A DNA stretch of 64,000 bases, from contig JBKEDC010000043.1 in assembly GCA_047975205.1 (NCBI GenBank), forward strand, positions 124,001 through 188,000, given 5' to 3'. This stretch comes from JBKEDC01 sp047975205 (GTDB lineage: Bacteria; Bacteroidota; Bacteroidia; Bacteroidales; Prolixibacteraceae). Position numbers and translations under genes: made by a program. Positions 43,693-52,938 of this stretch are shown here, piece by piece; within the stretch, counting starts at the first letter, position 1; every line of letters starts with the position of its first letter. Below the pieces are notes generated by a model. It did no database searches. It was given only the letters and a program-made list of their open reading frames with translations, and was not told the DNA's origin.

Positions 43693-46170
43693 TTACAAGT
43701 TGTTTAACAGTTGTTCCAATGCATAATCATCTTGAAGTAAGACTTGTCGAGCTTTACTTCCTTCGCTAGGACCCACAACACCGGCAGCTTCTAACTGATC
43801 CATAATTCGTCCTGCACGATTATAGCCAATTGAAAATTTACGCTGAATCATTGACGTAGATCCCATTTGATTGGCTACTACCATTCTCGCAACTTCATCA
43901 AATAATTCATCGCGCTGGTTCATATCTACATCAATAGCCCCACCTTCACTTTCCGGCACATACTCCGGCAACATAAATGCCGAAGGATAACCTTGTTGAT
44001 TGGATATAAAATCGCAGATACGTTCAACCTCGGGCGTATCAACAAAAGCACACTGCAAACGAGTCATGTCGCTACCTTGCAGAAAAAGCATATCTCCCTT
44101 TCCAATAAGTTGGTTAGCTCCTGGAGAATCTAGAATAGTTCTTGAATCGATCATAGAAGCTACACGGAAAGCCACGCGTCCCGGGAAGTTAGCTTTAATT
44201 ACCCCCGTAATAATATTAGTTGAAGGACGTTGAGTAGCAATAATCATATGCATACCTACGGCACGTGCTTTTTGGGCAATGCGAGCAATAGGCGTTTCTA
44301 TTTCTTTTCCCGCCGTCATAATTAAATCAGCAAACTCATCTACTACCATCACAATATATGGTAAGTATTTATGTCCATTCTGAGGGTTTAATCTTCTAGC
44401 TGTAAATTTTGTATTATACTCTTTAATGTTACGAGCGTTGGCTTTCATAAGTAGCTTATATCGCTCGTCCATTTCAATAGTGAGTGAGTTTAGTGTATTT
44501 TTTACTTTATCTACATCGGTAATAATGGCATTATCTGCATCGGGAAGTTTTGCCAAGAAATGCTTCTCAATAACACCATATATATTTAATTCTACCATTT
44601 TGGGGTCAACCATCACCATTTTAAGTTGAGATGGATGTTTTTTGTACAACAAGGATGTGATAATTGCGTTCAATCCCACAGACTTACCTTGTCCGGTAGC
44701 TCCGGCAACCAATAAATGGGGCATCTTAGCCAAGTCGAAAACAAAGGTTTCATTTGTAATCGTCTTGCCCATAACTATCGGAAGCTCGGCCTTACTCTCT
44801 TGAAACTTCTTCGATGATACAATAGATCGCATAGAGACTATTTCCGGCTTTTTATTGGGTACTTCAATACCAATAGTTCCTTTACCCGGGATAGGAGCAA
44901 TAATGCGCACGCCCAATGCTGCTAAGCTCAAAGCAATATCATCTTCCAAGTTTTTAATTTTATTCACTCGAGTTCCGGGAGCGGGAATAATTTCATAAAG
45001 TGTAATTGTAGGTCCAATGGTAGCTCTAATCTTAACAATTTCAATTTTATAATGATGGAGCGTCTCTACAATCTTATTTTTATTTTCAATAAGTTCTTCT
45101 TCACTTACATCATGTTTTTCACCCTGATGATCTTCCAATAAATCAACAGTTGGAAATTTGTAATTTGAAAGATCTAAAGTGGGATCATATTCTTCATCTA
45201 AGTTTGCTACTGTAGCGTTTTCTTTCACTTTTTCCTCTTCCGTTTTTTTCTCAACGGTAATACCCAATTCATCTTCATTTGTATCAATTTCTTTTTCGCC
45301 ATGCACATCTGTATTTTCTTCTGAAGATTCCTTATCATCCTCAAGTTCAAATACGGTCACATCTTCTTCGAGATGAAGCTCTTTATTATCATCCATATCA
45401 AGATGATGAATATCTACACAGTCTTCATCTTCACCTGAATCTTCTGCACGTAAGGCGAACTCTATAGCTTCATCATTCTCAAGTTCTTCATCTTCAATAC
45501 ATTCATGCTCATTAACTTCAACATCCTCTTCCTCATCTTCAACATCTTGTTTTTCCGAAAATAAACGACTCTTTAATCGAGCCATCCACGGAATAAATTG
45601 ATCGAATGCGAGAATACAAGTGACAATTAAAGCTCCGAATAAAAAAAGGAGCGATCCGACAAAACCAAATTTAGCATTCATGAGGTTAGCTAAATATAAA
45701 CCTGTTTCTCCGGCGAGATGAAATCCATCATTGGCATAAGGTATAAGCAACCCTAATGTTGTCGAAATCCAGAAAATAAAAAGGAGACTCAAAAATATAT
45801 TTTTCCATCCCTTGAAGTATTTCAATCGAAGTAATTGGAAAATAACAATCAGAATAATGTAAATAAATAGAAACGAAGCAAGACCGAAGCCTTGGTTTAT
45901 GAATAAATAACCTAAGTTAGCACCAGTCTGCCCTGCATCATTTTTTATACTCAACTCCGGATTATGTAAAATCTGGTTCGCCGAAACATTAAGTTTACTT
46001 TGATCAAATGCTCCTGTAAATAGGAATGAAAGAAAAGCTATCAGTAGGTAAACAGCGAATACAGCTAGAGCTACGACTAGAACATACCTAAGCTTCTTAC
46101 TTTTAAGAAATACGCTCAACTTCGACTCTTCTTTTTCTATGGTTATTTTATTTTTTATTTTTCTTACCAT
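43693..46170 (-). CDS. ftsK: DNA translocase FtsK
   Basis: Pumps DNA across the division septum and coordinates XerCD recombination at dif. 825 residues: four membrane helices (about 28-52, 95-115, 125-145, 168-190), a very acidic linker (about 205-325, mostly Glu/Asp), and a RecA-type motor with Walker A AGATGQGKS (489-497), Walker B VMVVDEFADLIM and the following QRPSTNIITGVIK. The C-terminal 70 residues form the winged-helix gamma domain (SMIQRKFSIGYNRAGRIMDQ). It has its own promoter. The Crp/Fnr regulator gene follows after 9 bases. Confidence 0.96.
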   Translation of the reverse strand: MVRKIKNKITIEKEESKLSVFLKSKKLRYVLVVALAVFAVYLLIAFLSFLFTGAFDQSKLNVSANQILHNPELSIKNDAGQTGANLGYLFINQGFGLASFLFIYIILIVIFQLLRLKYFKGWKNIFLSLLFIFWISTTLGLLIPYANDGFHLAGETGLYLANLMNAKFGFVGSLLFLFGALIVTCILAFDQFIPWMARLKSRLFSEKQDVEDEEEDVEVNEHECIEDEELENDEAIEFALRAEDSGEDEDCVDIHHLDMDDNKELHLEEDVTVFELEDDKESSEENTDVHGEKEIDTNEDELGITVEKKTEEEKVKENATVANLDEEYDPTLDLSNYKFPTVDLLEDHQGEKHDVSEEELIENKNKIVETLHHYKIEIVKIRATIGPTITLYEIIPAPGTRVNKIKNLEDDIALSLAALGVRIIAPIPGKGTIGIEVPNKKPEIVSMRSIVSSKKFQESKAELPIVMGKTITNETFVFDLAKMPHLLVAGATGQGKSVGLNAIITSLLYKKHPSQLKMVMVDPKMVELNIYGVIEKHFLAKLPDADNAIITDVDKVKNTLNSLTIEMDERYKLLMKANARNIKEYNTKFTARRLNPQNGHKYLPYIVMVVDEFADLIMTAGKEIETPIARIAQKARAVGMHMIIATQRPSTNIITGVIKANFPGRVAFRVASMIDSRTILDSPGANQLIGKGDMLFLQGSDMTRLQCAFVDTPEVERICDFISNQQGYPSAFMLPEYVPESEGGAIDVDMNQRDELFDEVARMVVANQMGSTSMIQRKFSIGYNRAGRIMDQLEAAGVVGPSEGSKARQVLLQDDYALEQLLNNL

Positions 46171-46192
46171 CAGTTATTTTTACTTAGAGCAA

Positions 46193-46221
46193 CAAAGATA
46201 ATCATCCCAAGCAAAAAACAA
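46193..46221 (-). promoter_or_regulatory. Promoter of ftsK
   Basis: The minus strand has TTG (46221-46219), 18 bases, TATCTTTG (46200-46193), ending 22 bases before the ATG. Confidence 0.7.
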
Positions 46222-46230
46222 CTTGCAATA

Positions 46231-47532
46231 TCATATAAACATTTCTAGCAAGTAAGCTAAGCCAATGCCTATAAAATTGCCAAATATGTAACCACAAACA
46301 CCTACAGCAAATCCGGAAATAATAACTTCTTTGTTTTTTAAGGCTCCGGCAACAACCGGAACAAAAGGTGGAGAATAAGCCAATGCACTCATCGTTATGA
46401 TAGTGGTATCGGTATCTATTTTAAAGAGCCATGAAAAGAATACATGTAATGCCATAGCTGCGAATAGCCCTCCACCGACAATGCCAAGCAAATAAATATT
46501 TTCAAGTGCTAACATATCTTTTAAATTAGCGGTGCTTGCCACTAACATGGAGAATACCAAAATAAAATACATTCCTAAAGAAAACGAATGCTTCAATCTA
46601 TTTATTCTAGGATTTAGACTAAGTAGCACAGCCAAGATGGTCACCATAAGAATAACAACAACACCCACTAATTCTCTCACTTGCTGGGGTGTATCAGGCT
46701 CATCAGGAATAAGCAGACTAGTTAGCCCGGCAACAGCAAAAACACCCAAGGCAATACCAAAAGATTTGAGCATTTGAATAACAGACTCCTTTTTTAGCAT
46801 TCCTCTAAAGTCCTCCATGGTTTCATCTATTTTTTCATTAACTGACATGTAATGTGTATTCCTAAACCTTGGTAAAAAATTATTAAAAATGCGCTGAGCG
46901 ATTGTGAGGATAAAAATGAGGAAGATAAAGCCGGACAACATCTCATATGTATTAACCAATATAATATATTCGGGATCAACATGAAGAGCTGCTCCAATAG
47001 CAAATAAATTTATGGTGCCACCTGTATAAATTCCCACAATCATGCCGCAAGTTTTAGCTGCTTCCGGCAAATGTTCCTTAAATAAAAAGAATGATATGAT
47101 GAGTACAACAAGCAGTGCTAGAATTCCCAAAATCATAGAGATCATTGCCGATCCTGCCAACCTAACCCATCGTTTAACATCTAATGAAAGAAGTAGCAGC
47201 GGAATAGCTATAGGAATTGTAAATGACATCAAAAAATTTTGTACTCGTGCTATATTATTAGGTAGAATATTATCGGCAGATACCTTGCCTGCTTCAATAA
47301 GTTGCTGTAATTTATCGGGTGAAAAGAAGTTTTTCCCATCAGGCAAATACATTGCACATTCTGCTGTCAAATTAGGGAGTATACCTATATTACCTAGCAC
47401 AATACCAAAAGCATAGGCCAATACCACAGCTCCAATCTTATTTAAAATGGTAGATTTTTTCGTTAGCCATATAATAAAGACAGGAAAAATTAGGTAAAAA
47501 AATACCACTAAGGTTGAACTCATATTAATCAT
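46231..47532 (-). CDS. DUF819-like integral membrane protein
   Basis: About 433 residues with ten or more hydrophobic helices, resembling DUF819 (YjcL-type) permeases: FTIPIAIPLLLLSLDVKRW early, IYTGGTINLFAIGAALHV in the middle and GVCGYIFGNFIGIGLAYLLE at the end. Function and substrate are not established. I start at ATG 47532 (MINMSSTLVV); ATG 47523 is equally possible. The longest frame (47583) would run through the promoter. A second, more typical DUF819 protein is encoded at 58816. It is followed by ftsK after 60 bases. Confidence 0.7.
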   Translation of the reverse strand: MINMSSTLVVFFYLIFPVFIIWLTKKSTILNKIGAVVLAYAFGIVLGNIGILPNLTAECAMYLPDGKNFFSPDKLQQLIEAGKVSADNILPNNIARVQNFLMSFTIPIAIPLLLLSLDVKRWVRLAGSAMISMILGILALLVVLIISFFLFKEHLPEAAKTCGMIVGIYTGGTINLFAIGAALHVDPEYIILVNTYEMLSGFIFLIFILTIAQRIFNNFLPRFRNTHYMSVNEKIDETMEDFRGMLKKESVIQMLKSFGIALGVFAVAGLTSLLIPDEPDTPQQVRELVGVVVILMVTILAVLLSLNPRINRLKHSFSLGMYFILVFSMLVASTANLKDMLALENIYLLGIVGGGLFAAMALHVFFSWLFKIDTDTTIITMSALAYSPPFVPVVAGALKNKEVIISGFAVGVCGYIFGNFIGIGLAYLLEMFI

Positions 47533-47552
47533 ATATACATTTTTTAGAGGTA

Positions 47553-47560
47553 CAAAAGTA
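47553..47560 (-). promoter_or_regulatory. -7 box of the DUF819-like gene
   Basis: TACTTTTG on the minus strand, 20 bases before the ATG at 47532. It argues against the longer reading frame. Confidence 0.5.
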
Positions 47561-47604
47561 AGAGACATAAAATAAAAATACATCGGCTTTTATACCTAAC
47601 TAAA

Positions 47605-47639
47605 ATAAAAAAAGGTCTCTAACTAAGTTAGAGACCTTT
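47605..47639 (-). terminator. Terminator of rplS
   Basis: Perfect 13-bp stem AAAGGTCTCTAAC/GTTAGAGACCTTT with a 3-base loop, followed on the minus strand by seven T. Confidence 0.92.
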
Positions 47640-47659
47640 GTATTTCTTCTTTTAAAGAA

Positions 47660-48013
47660 CTAGCGTCTTCTTTCTTTAATACGAGCTTTTTTACCTGTAA
47701 GCTCACGTAGATAGAAAATACGCTTACGGCGAACGCGACCATGTTTAGTGACTACAATACCATCAATGAATGGTGAATTCATTGGAAAAATACGCTCAAC
47801 TCCAATATTTCCCGACATTTTACGCACAGTAAACATTTTACCATCGCCCGTACCTTTAATCTGAATAACAACGCCACGAAAATCTTGAATACGTTCTTTG
47901 TTACCCTCTTTAATTTTGTAGTGTACTGTAATAGTATCACCTGCACCGAAAGCCGGAAACTCTTTTTTAGTTTCTGATGCAAATGCTTGCTCGGCTACTT
48001 TAATTAAATCCAT
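47660..48013 (-). CDS. rplS: 50S ribosomal protein L19
   Basis: 117 residues with the L19 SH3-like core: FGAGDTITVHYKIKEGNKER, FRGVVIQIKGTG, TVRKMSGNIGVERIFPMNSP, and the basic end YYLR-like segment FYLRELTGKKARIKERR. It lies at the 30S-50S interface. It is transcribed alone here, without the trmD-rimM-rpsP partners seen in proteobacteria, from its own promoter and with a strong terminator. Confidence 0.97.
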   Translation of the reverse strand: MDLIKVAEQAFASETKKEFPAFGAGDTITVHYKIKEGNKERIQDFRGVVIQIKGTGDGKMFTVRKMSGNIGVERIFPMNSPFIDGIVVTKHGRVRRKRIFYLRELTGKKARIKERRR

Positions 48014-48077
48014 CTTGATAATGTTTTAGTGGCAATATTACAAATACTTAAATCCGTAAGAGATTGCAAATTTGCTG

Positions 48078-48106
48078 CAAATATAGTGTTTTTTTTTATC
48101 TATCAA
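48078..48106 (-). promoter_or_regulatory. Promoter of rplS
   Basis: Minus strand TTG (48106-48104), 18 bases, TATATTTG (48085-48078). The leader is about 60 bases. Confidence 0.7.
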
Positions 48107-48180
48107 ATCTTCCACATAACTCAGGTTGTGTTTATGTATTAGAAAATATACATCAAAACTTTCTCATAGGCATCTTTGAT

Positions 48181-51100
48181 TTATTTTTTATTTTCCGACA
48201 AGTTTGTTGCTCTCCGAATATGAATCCTCGGATTATTTATCAACACCTCTCTATGATGTTCTTCTCTTCCTTTCTTCCAATGCTGTATAACATTGATCAG
48301 TTTACGCAATACATCAAGATATAACAACACCGAAAGTAAAGCAATAAATCCCCAAAGCACAAGGACATTAAACCACACTGTAGGAATTCTTAGCGTTCCT
48401 ATCACCTTGTATGGAGCATAAAAATGCGCTCTACCGTTTTTATCTATAGGCATTCGTAAAATAGGTTCATCAAATTGCCTGATATGATTTTTTGATAAGT
48501 ATGTTTTCCCCCCCGAATATTGATCTCGCACAAAAACAGCAAGTTTATCATTCGTATATTTATTTTTATACGCGTCTAATGCTATTTTATCATCGCCCAA
48601 CTTGTGCAATAAATTCTTATACTTTATTTCTAAACGCTTATCTGATATCTGATATTGTTGCTTAAACTTCTCCTGTGTGTTTGTTAGATATTGCAATACT
48701 TCTGCGAAAGATAAAGTATTCACACTCCCTTGCTTAAAGTGTTCAACTTGCTTTTTCAATGAGACCGGCAACGGGGATTCTTTATCAATATCGAGTAAAG
48801 AATTAACTAATATTGGCTTCAACAGTCGATTTTGCGAACCTGAGGCAGACTCTTGCATACGTTGAAATGCATTTACAGTTCGTCTCACTTCCGGAATGTA
48901 ATAATAAGTAGCAAAGCTCCACTTATTCTTTTCTACCTCGTCATCAAAAAAATGTCGTTCATATTCATTATCTGTATAAAAATGAACAGCCAAAGCCTCA
49001 TACGACCAACGTGCAGCCATTAAATCACCAATAAGTGGAGTGTGATCAGGAGTACTTATACTATGATGCATTTTATTAAAATCGACAATAGCTCCGCTGA
49101 GTAGAAGCTGTGGAACTAGCAATAACGGAACTAACACATATATAGCTACTGCCGAGTCAAGTCCCGCTGAAAGATTTAGTCCTAATAGATTAGCGAAACA
49201 AGCTGTAGAAAACAACACCATCCATGTTCCGAATGTAAGCTCCCTAATATCCAACAGCAAATCGCCAATAAGTGCAAAACAAATCATCTGGAAAGCCGAC
49301 AAAGCAAACAACATAATAATTTTTGCCAACAAATATGCTCCTTTACTTAAATTAAGGAAGGCTTCACGCTGCCTAATCTTCCTGTCTTTAAATATTTCCT
49401 CAGCACTAATGGAAAGTCCTACAAACAAGGCTACAATTACACTCATAAATATGAATGGTGGTATATTATCGTTTTTACTATATACGTAATTCCCAACTTC
49501 ACCATAGCGTGTAAAGAACCCTAATATCAAAGCTAAAATCGGAGCTTCCAACAAGGCAATTGTCAGGTATTGTTTATTAGATAGCTTCGAAGCAAAATCA
49601 CGTTTAAAAAATAGTGTGAATTGTGCTATCCACTTTGGTTTGCAAAAGGGCGTATCGGGTAGTTTTGCTTTCTTTACCGGATTTGTTTGCATAAATTCCA
49701 ATACCCGAGGTTCTACCTTTATTTTATATTTGGCATACCATTCTTCTGCCGGCACTTTTCTTTTACGAATAGTTTTACCCATAGGATCTACCATTCGCGC
49801 TTCTAATATTTGCAATGGCTGCTCCGTTTTTACATTACCGCAAGCCAAGCATTCACTTTCATCGGGATTGACATAACTTGCCTCATTTTTAAAATAAGTA
49901 ATAGACTCTCTGGGATTTCCAAAGAACACTACCCTACCTCCGGTATCCATTACAATTACTCGATCAAAAAGCTTATAAATATCAGATGATGGCTGATGTA
50001 TATTAGCAAATACAAGTCGCCCTTTTAAACACTGTTTCTTTAGCAGATACATTACCTTCTCCGAATCAGCAGAGCTCAAACCCGATGTAGGTTCATCCAC
50101 AAATAATAAAGAAGGTTCGCGCATCAGTTCCAGAGCTATATTCAGACGCTTGCGTTGGCCTCCGCTCAGGATTTTACGAAGTGGATTTCCTACCACCAAA
50201 TCTCTTGCTTCAACTAAATTAAAATCGATGAGGGTTTGTTCTATTTTAGATTCCAACTGTTCTTGGCTCATTTTTCCGAAACAGAATTGAGCATTATAAT
50301 GGAGGTTATCATATACTGTAAGCTCTTCAATCAATAAGTCATCTTGGGGAACATAGCCAATAGTGCCACTTAACACCTCTTCATTTGCCTTATCATGAAT
50401 ATCATAGCCGTTAAGCGTAACTATTCCTTTGTTTGGCTTTAACTTGCCACAGAGCACATTTAACAAAGTAGTCTTTCCTACCCCACTCCCTCCGATGATA
50501 CCTACTAAATCGCCCGATTGTTCTTGAAAGCTTAATTCATGCAAACCTTTAGCTCTTTTGCTAAAGTTGTAGTCTATCTGCTGAACGTTGAATGCCACTG
50601 ATGTTTGATTCTCGCGTTTGATAAATTTGGTCATCACCGAGCTATAATACATTGGCAACATTCGAGAGGTTTTCAAGATTCCTCCTTGAGGAAACGGATA
50701 AAGCAAATTTTGATTCAATCGATGTCCATTCAGGTATAAGTTCCGAGGTCCATTATATCTGAAATATATAGTATTTACATTCGGAATATAAATAAAATGG
50801 ATTTCAACTGTTTGCTGCTCTCTATACAGATGTTTTATTCCCGGATAAATTGATTCTGATCTACCATCAGCAACCAGTAGCCAGTCTTTTTTATCCACAT
50901 CTGTTATTTTACCAACTGCAAAATGAAAAAGATTGCGATAATCATCCGGATTTATATTCAACTGATTAGCCACTATCTGTGTTATTTGCAAACCCAAACG
51001 ATAGACCCCTTGACCACTACTTATAAAGTTTAACAGCTGATTAATAATGGTAAAGCGCACCTGCATATCATTATGTGTGCTAATACCCCTACATATATTA

Positions 51101-51348
51101 CTGATGTGCTTTTGATTGGCAAAAAGAGCTCCCTCTCCATCATCGGTATAAACAATTTCCCGGTGTACCACGTGATAATACTTCACGTAATTATCATACA
51201 TACGCATATATTTCATCACCATTTCTTTATTAAATGAAGTTCCAAGGTATTGCTCTACATGCTTCGAGCCGGTTTCTTCATTTAATTTCGATGTGTCTGT
51301 TATAATGGCATACAGACGGATAAGCGTTTCTATGATATTTTCATGCAT
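48181..51348 (-). CDS. Large ABCG-like ABC transporter (ATPase and permease in one chain)
   Basis: 1055 residues. The N-terminal 250 residues form a soluble region without a motif I can name (helical to about 150, then beta strands that may be an FHA-like fold). The ABC ATPase follows: Walker A GGSGVGKTT (286-294), signature LSGGQRKRLN (about 394), Walker B LLFVDEPTSGLSS and H-loop ANIHQPSSD. A linker with ECLACG leads to an ABC2-type membrane domain with six helices, interrupted by a long charged loop (about 790-960). The ATPase-before-permease order is that of ABCG proteins. The substrate is unknown. It has no operon partner. Confidence 0.85.
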   Translation of the reverse strand: MHENIIETLIRLYAIITDTSKLNEETGSKHVEQYLGTSFNKEMVMKYMRMYDNYVKYYHVVHREIVYTDDGEGALFANQKHISNICRGISTHNDMQVRFTIINQLLNFISSGQGVYRLGLQITQIVANQLNINPDDYRNLFHFAVGKITDVDKKDWLLVADGRSESIYPGIKHLYREQQTVEIHFIYIPNVNTIYFRYNGPRNLYLNGHRLNQNLLYPFPQGGILKTSRMLPMYYSSVMTKFIKRENQTSVAFNVQQIDYNFSKRAKGLHELSFQEQSGDLVGIIGGSGVGKTTLLNVLCGKLKPNKGIVTLNGYDIHDKANEEVLSGTIGYVPQDDLLIEELTVYDNLHYNAQFCFGKMSQEQLESKIEQTLIDFNLVEARDLVVGNPLRKILSGGQRKRLNIALELMREPSLLFVDEPTSGLSSADSEKVMYLLKKQCLKGRLVFANIHQPSSDIYKLFDRVIVMDTGGRVVFFGNPRESITYFKNEASYVNPDESECLACGNVKTEQPLQILEARMVDPMGKTIRKRKVPAEEWYAKYKIKVEPRVLEFMQTNPVKKAKLPDTPFCKPKWIAQFTLFFKRDFASKLSNKQYLTIALLEAPILALILGFFTRYGEVGNYVYSKNDNIPPFIFMSVIVALFVGLSISAEEIFKDRKIRQREAFLNLSKGAYLLAKIIMLFALSAFQMICFALIGDLLLDIRELTFGTWMVLFSTACFANLLGLNLSAGLDSAVAIYVLVPLLLVPQLLLSGAIVDFNKMHHSISTPDHTPLIGDLMAARWSYEALAVHFYTDNEYERHFFDDEVEKNKWSFATYYYIPEVRRTVNAFQRMQESASGSQNRLLKPILVNSLLDIDKESPLPVSLKKQVEHFKQGSVNTLSFAEVLQYLTNTQEKFKQQYQISDKRLEIKYKNLLHKLGDDKIALDAYKNKYTNDKLAVFVRDQYSGGKTYLSKNHIRQFDEPILRMPIDKNGRAHFYAPYKVIGTLRIPTVWFNVLVLWGFIALLSVLLYLDVLRKLINVIQHWKKGREEHHREVLINNPRIHIRRATNLSENKK

Positions 51349-51370
51349 GATTTAATCTGTTGATATATAT

Positions 51371-51406
51371 AAAAAGGTCTCTGCTAAGATATAGCAAAGA
51401 CCTTTT
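51371..51406 (-). terminator. Terminator of the lipoprotein gene
   Basis: Arms AAAAGGTCT and AGACCTTTT plus an inner GCT/AGC pairing, followed on the minus strand by T-rich sequence; 23 bases after the stop. It lies just upstream of the ABC transporter start. Confidence 0.8.
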
Positions 51407-51429
51407 AAAATAAAATATTTTGTCAATTC

Positions 51430-52245
51430 TTATTCTACATAACCGACTCTAGCTTCTCGAACTAAGGCTGTCAGCTCTTCAATTTGTTTTTTGGTCATAG
51501 CTGTTGAGCCTTCTGTTTGAGCATAAATTTGATTAATCTGAGCGATATCAGCATATGCTTCTTTCAAGGCATCAGAATCTTTGTATGACTGCATTAGCTC
51601 TTGCAGCTTTAACAATGAATTCTTTTGAGAAATAATAGTTTTTACAATTTCTGGATTTTGATAAGCATTCTCCGAGATGTTAGTAGCTAAATACAACCCT
51701 TCAATTACAGAACCTGCCAAAACAAGATATGAGATATCTGTTCTTCCTTGTTCATTAAGATGAGAATATGATTTTTCAAACATATTTGTAACAATCTTCA
51801 CCAACTCTTCTCGATTATTGATATTTGATTTGATTTGCTCAGGTAAACTTTTATCAAATGCGTCAACGAATCCCAGATCGCGGACTAATTGCTCACATGC
51901 TTGAAAATAAGACTCTACTTCTGCTTGACTATTGTAAGTAATCGCATAAGCTAGATCAGATGCATAGCTTCCCAAATTAATAGCTTTTGCTTTATCCGAA
52001 AAATAACTTTTTGCTTTTGCAGGATCGTTTGAAAGCGTAACAATGTATCCGGCATTAATGTTAGTTAGCATTTCTGTCAGCTCAAACATTGACGGTAAAG
52101 GATAAGCAAATTGCTGAATTTCCTTTTTAATAACTTTCTGAGCTTCTTTAGCCTCTTGTCTTTTTTGACTATTCGAGCATGATTGAATGCTTACCATCAA
52201 AAGAAGCACAGCTAATAAGCCTGTCATTCGTTTAATTGTCTTCAT
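51430..52245 (-). CDS. Predicted lipoprotein of unknown function (271 aa)
   Basis: A type II signal peptide is clear: KRMTGLLAVLLLMVSIQSC, with the lipid-bearing Cys at residue 23. The mature part is almost all alpha-helical, rich in Lys, Glu, Gln and Ala, without a motif I recognise; ELTEMLTNINAGYIVTLSND and SYLVLAGSVIEGLYLATNI may be the core. Similar helical lipoproteins are widespread in Bacteroidales, but I cannot assign a role. It lies in the same direction as folE (73-base gap) but has its own terminator. Confidence 0.75.
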   Translation of the reverse strand: MKTIKRMTGLLAVLLLMVSIQSCSNSQKRQEAKEAQKVIKKEIQQFAYPLPSMFELTEMLTNINAGYIVTLSNDPAKAKSYFSDKAKAINLGSYASDLAYAITYNSQAEVESYFQACEQLVRDLGFVDAFDKSLPEQIKSNINNREELVKIVTNMFEKSYSHLNEQGRTDISYLVLAGSVIEGLYLATNISENAYQNPEIVKTIISQKNSLLKLQELMQSYKDSDALKEAYADIAQINQIYAQTEGSTAMTKKQIEELTALVREARVGYVE

Positions 52246-52318
52246 TTCTGTTAAGGGTATTAATTTCGTTCTTTTTTGTTGTTGTTTTTATTTGATTTCT
52301 ATTGTTATTATTTTTACT

Positions 52319-52933
52319 CTACAACTTAATTAAGCGGATAAACTCTTCTCTTGTTGCAGATCGCTCGAAAGCTCCTGTGAAATCAGAAGTTGTGGTAAGC
52401 GATTCTTGTTTTTGCACCCCTCTCATTTGCATACATAAGTGTTTTGCTTCAATAACAACCGCCACACCTAGTGGGTTTAGAGTATCTTGAATACAATCTT
52501 TTATCTGCATAGTTAACCGTTCCTGCACTTGCATTCTCCTGGAAAAAGCATCTACCACCCGAGCTATTTTACTTAAGCCGGTGATGTATCCGTTGGGAAT
52601 ATACCCTACATGTGCCTTCCCGATAAAAGGCAACATATGATGCTCGCACATAGAGTAGATTTCAATATCTTTCACAATGACCATCTGCCGATATTCTTCT
52701 TTAAACATGGCATCGCGGAGCATTTGTTGCGGATCTTGCTTATAACCCTGTAAGAGAAACTGCATAGCCTTAGCCACACGTAAAGGAGTCTTTTCTAAGC
52801 CCTCCCTCGTTATATCTTCACCTGCCAGCTTTATGATTTCCGCATAATGCCCACTCATTTGCTCGGTGGTGTTATCATCATAGCGATCTACTCTTTGATA
52901 ACCGCCTTCTTGCTCATTATATAATACTTCCAT
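52319..52933 (-). CDS. folE: GTP cyclohydrolase I
   Basis: Converts GTP to dihydroneopterin triphosphate, first step of folate synthesis. 204 residues from ATG 52933 (MEVLYNEQEG). Zinc and active-site motifs: SMCEHHMLPFIGKAHVGYIP (Cys and His ligands), SKIARVVDAFSRRMQVQERL, and the last zinc Cys in KHLCMQMRGV. The longer frame to 52963 overlaps yaaA by 25 bases and is less likely. It starts 5 bases past the yaaA stop and is probably cotranscribed with it. Confidence 0.95.
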   Translation of the reverse strand: MEVLYNEQEGGYQRVDRYDDNTTEQMSGHYAEIIKLAGEDITREGLEKTPLRVAKAMQFLLQGYKQDPQQMLRDAMFKEEYRQMVIVKDIEIYSMCEHHMLPFIGKAHVGYIPNGYITGLSKIARVVDAFSRRMQVQERLTMQIKDCIQDTLNPLGVAVVIEAKHLCMQMRGVQKQESLTTTSDFTGAFERSATREEFIRLIKL

Positions 52934-52938
52934 TGCTA

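Noticed and set aside
51358..51371. A fourth FNR-type box upstream of the ABC transporter (TTGATATATATAAA)
   Set aside because: The right half-site is TATAA or AAA rather than ATCAA, and there is no -7 box at the matching distance.
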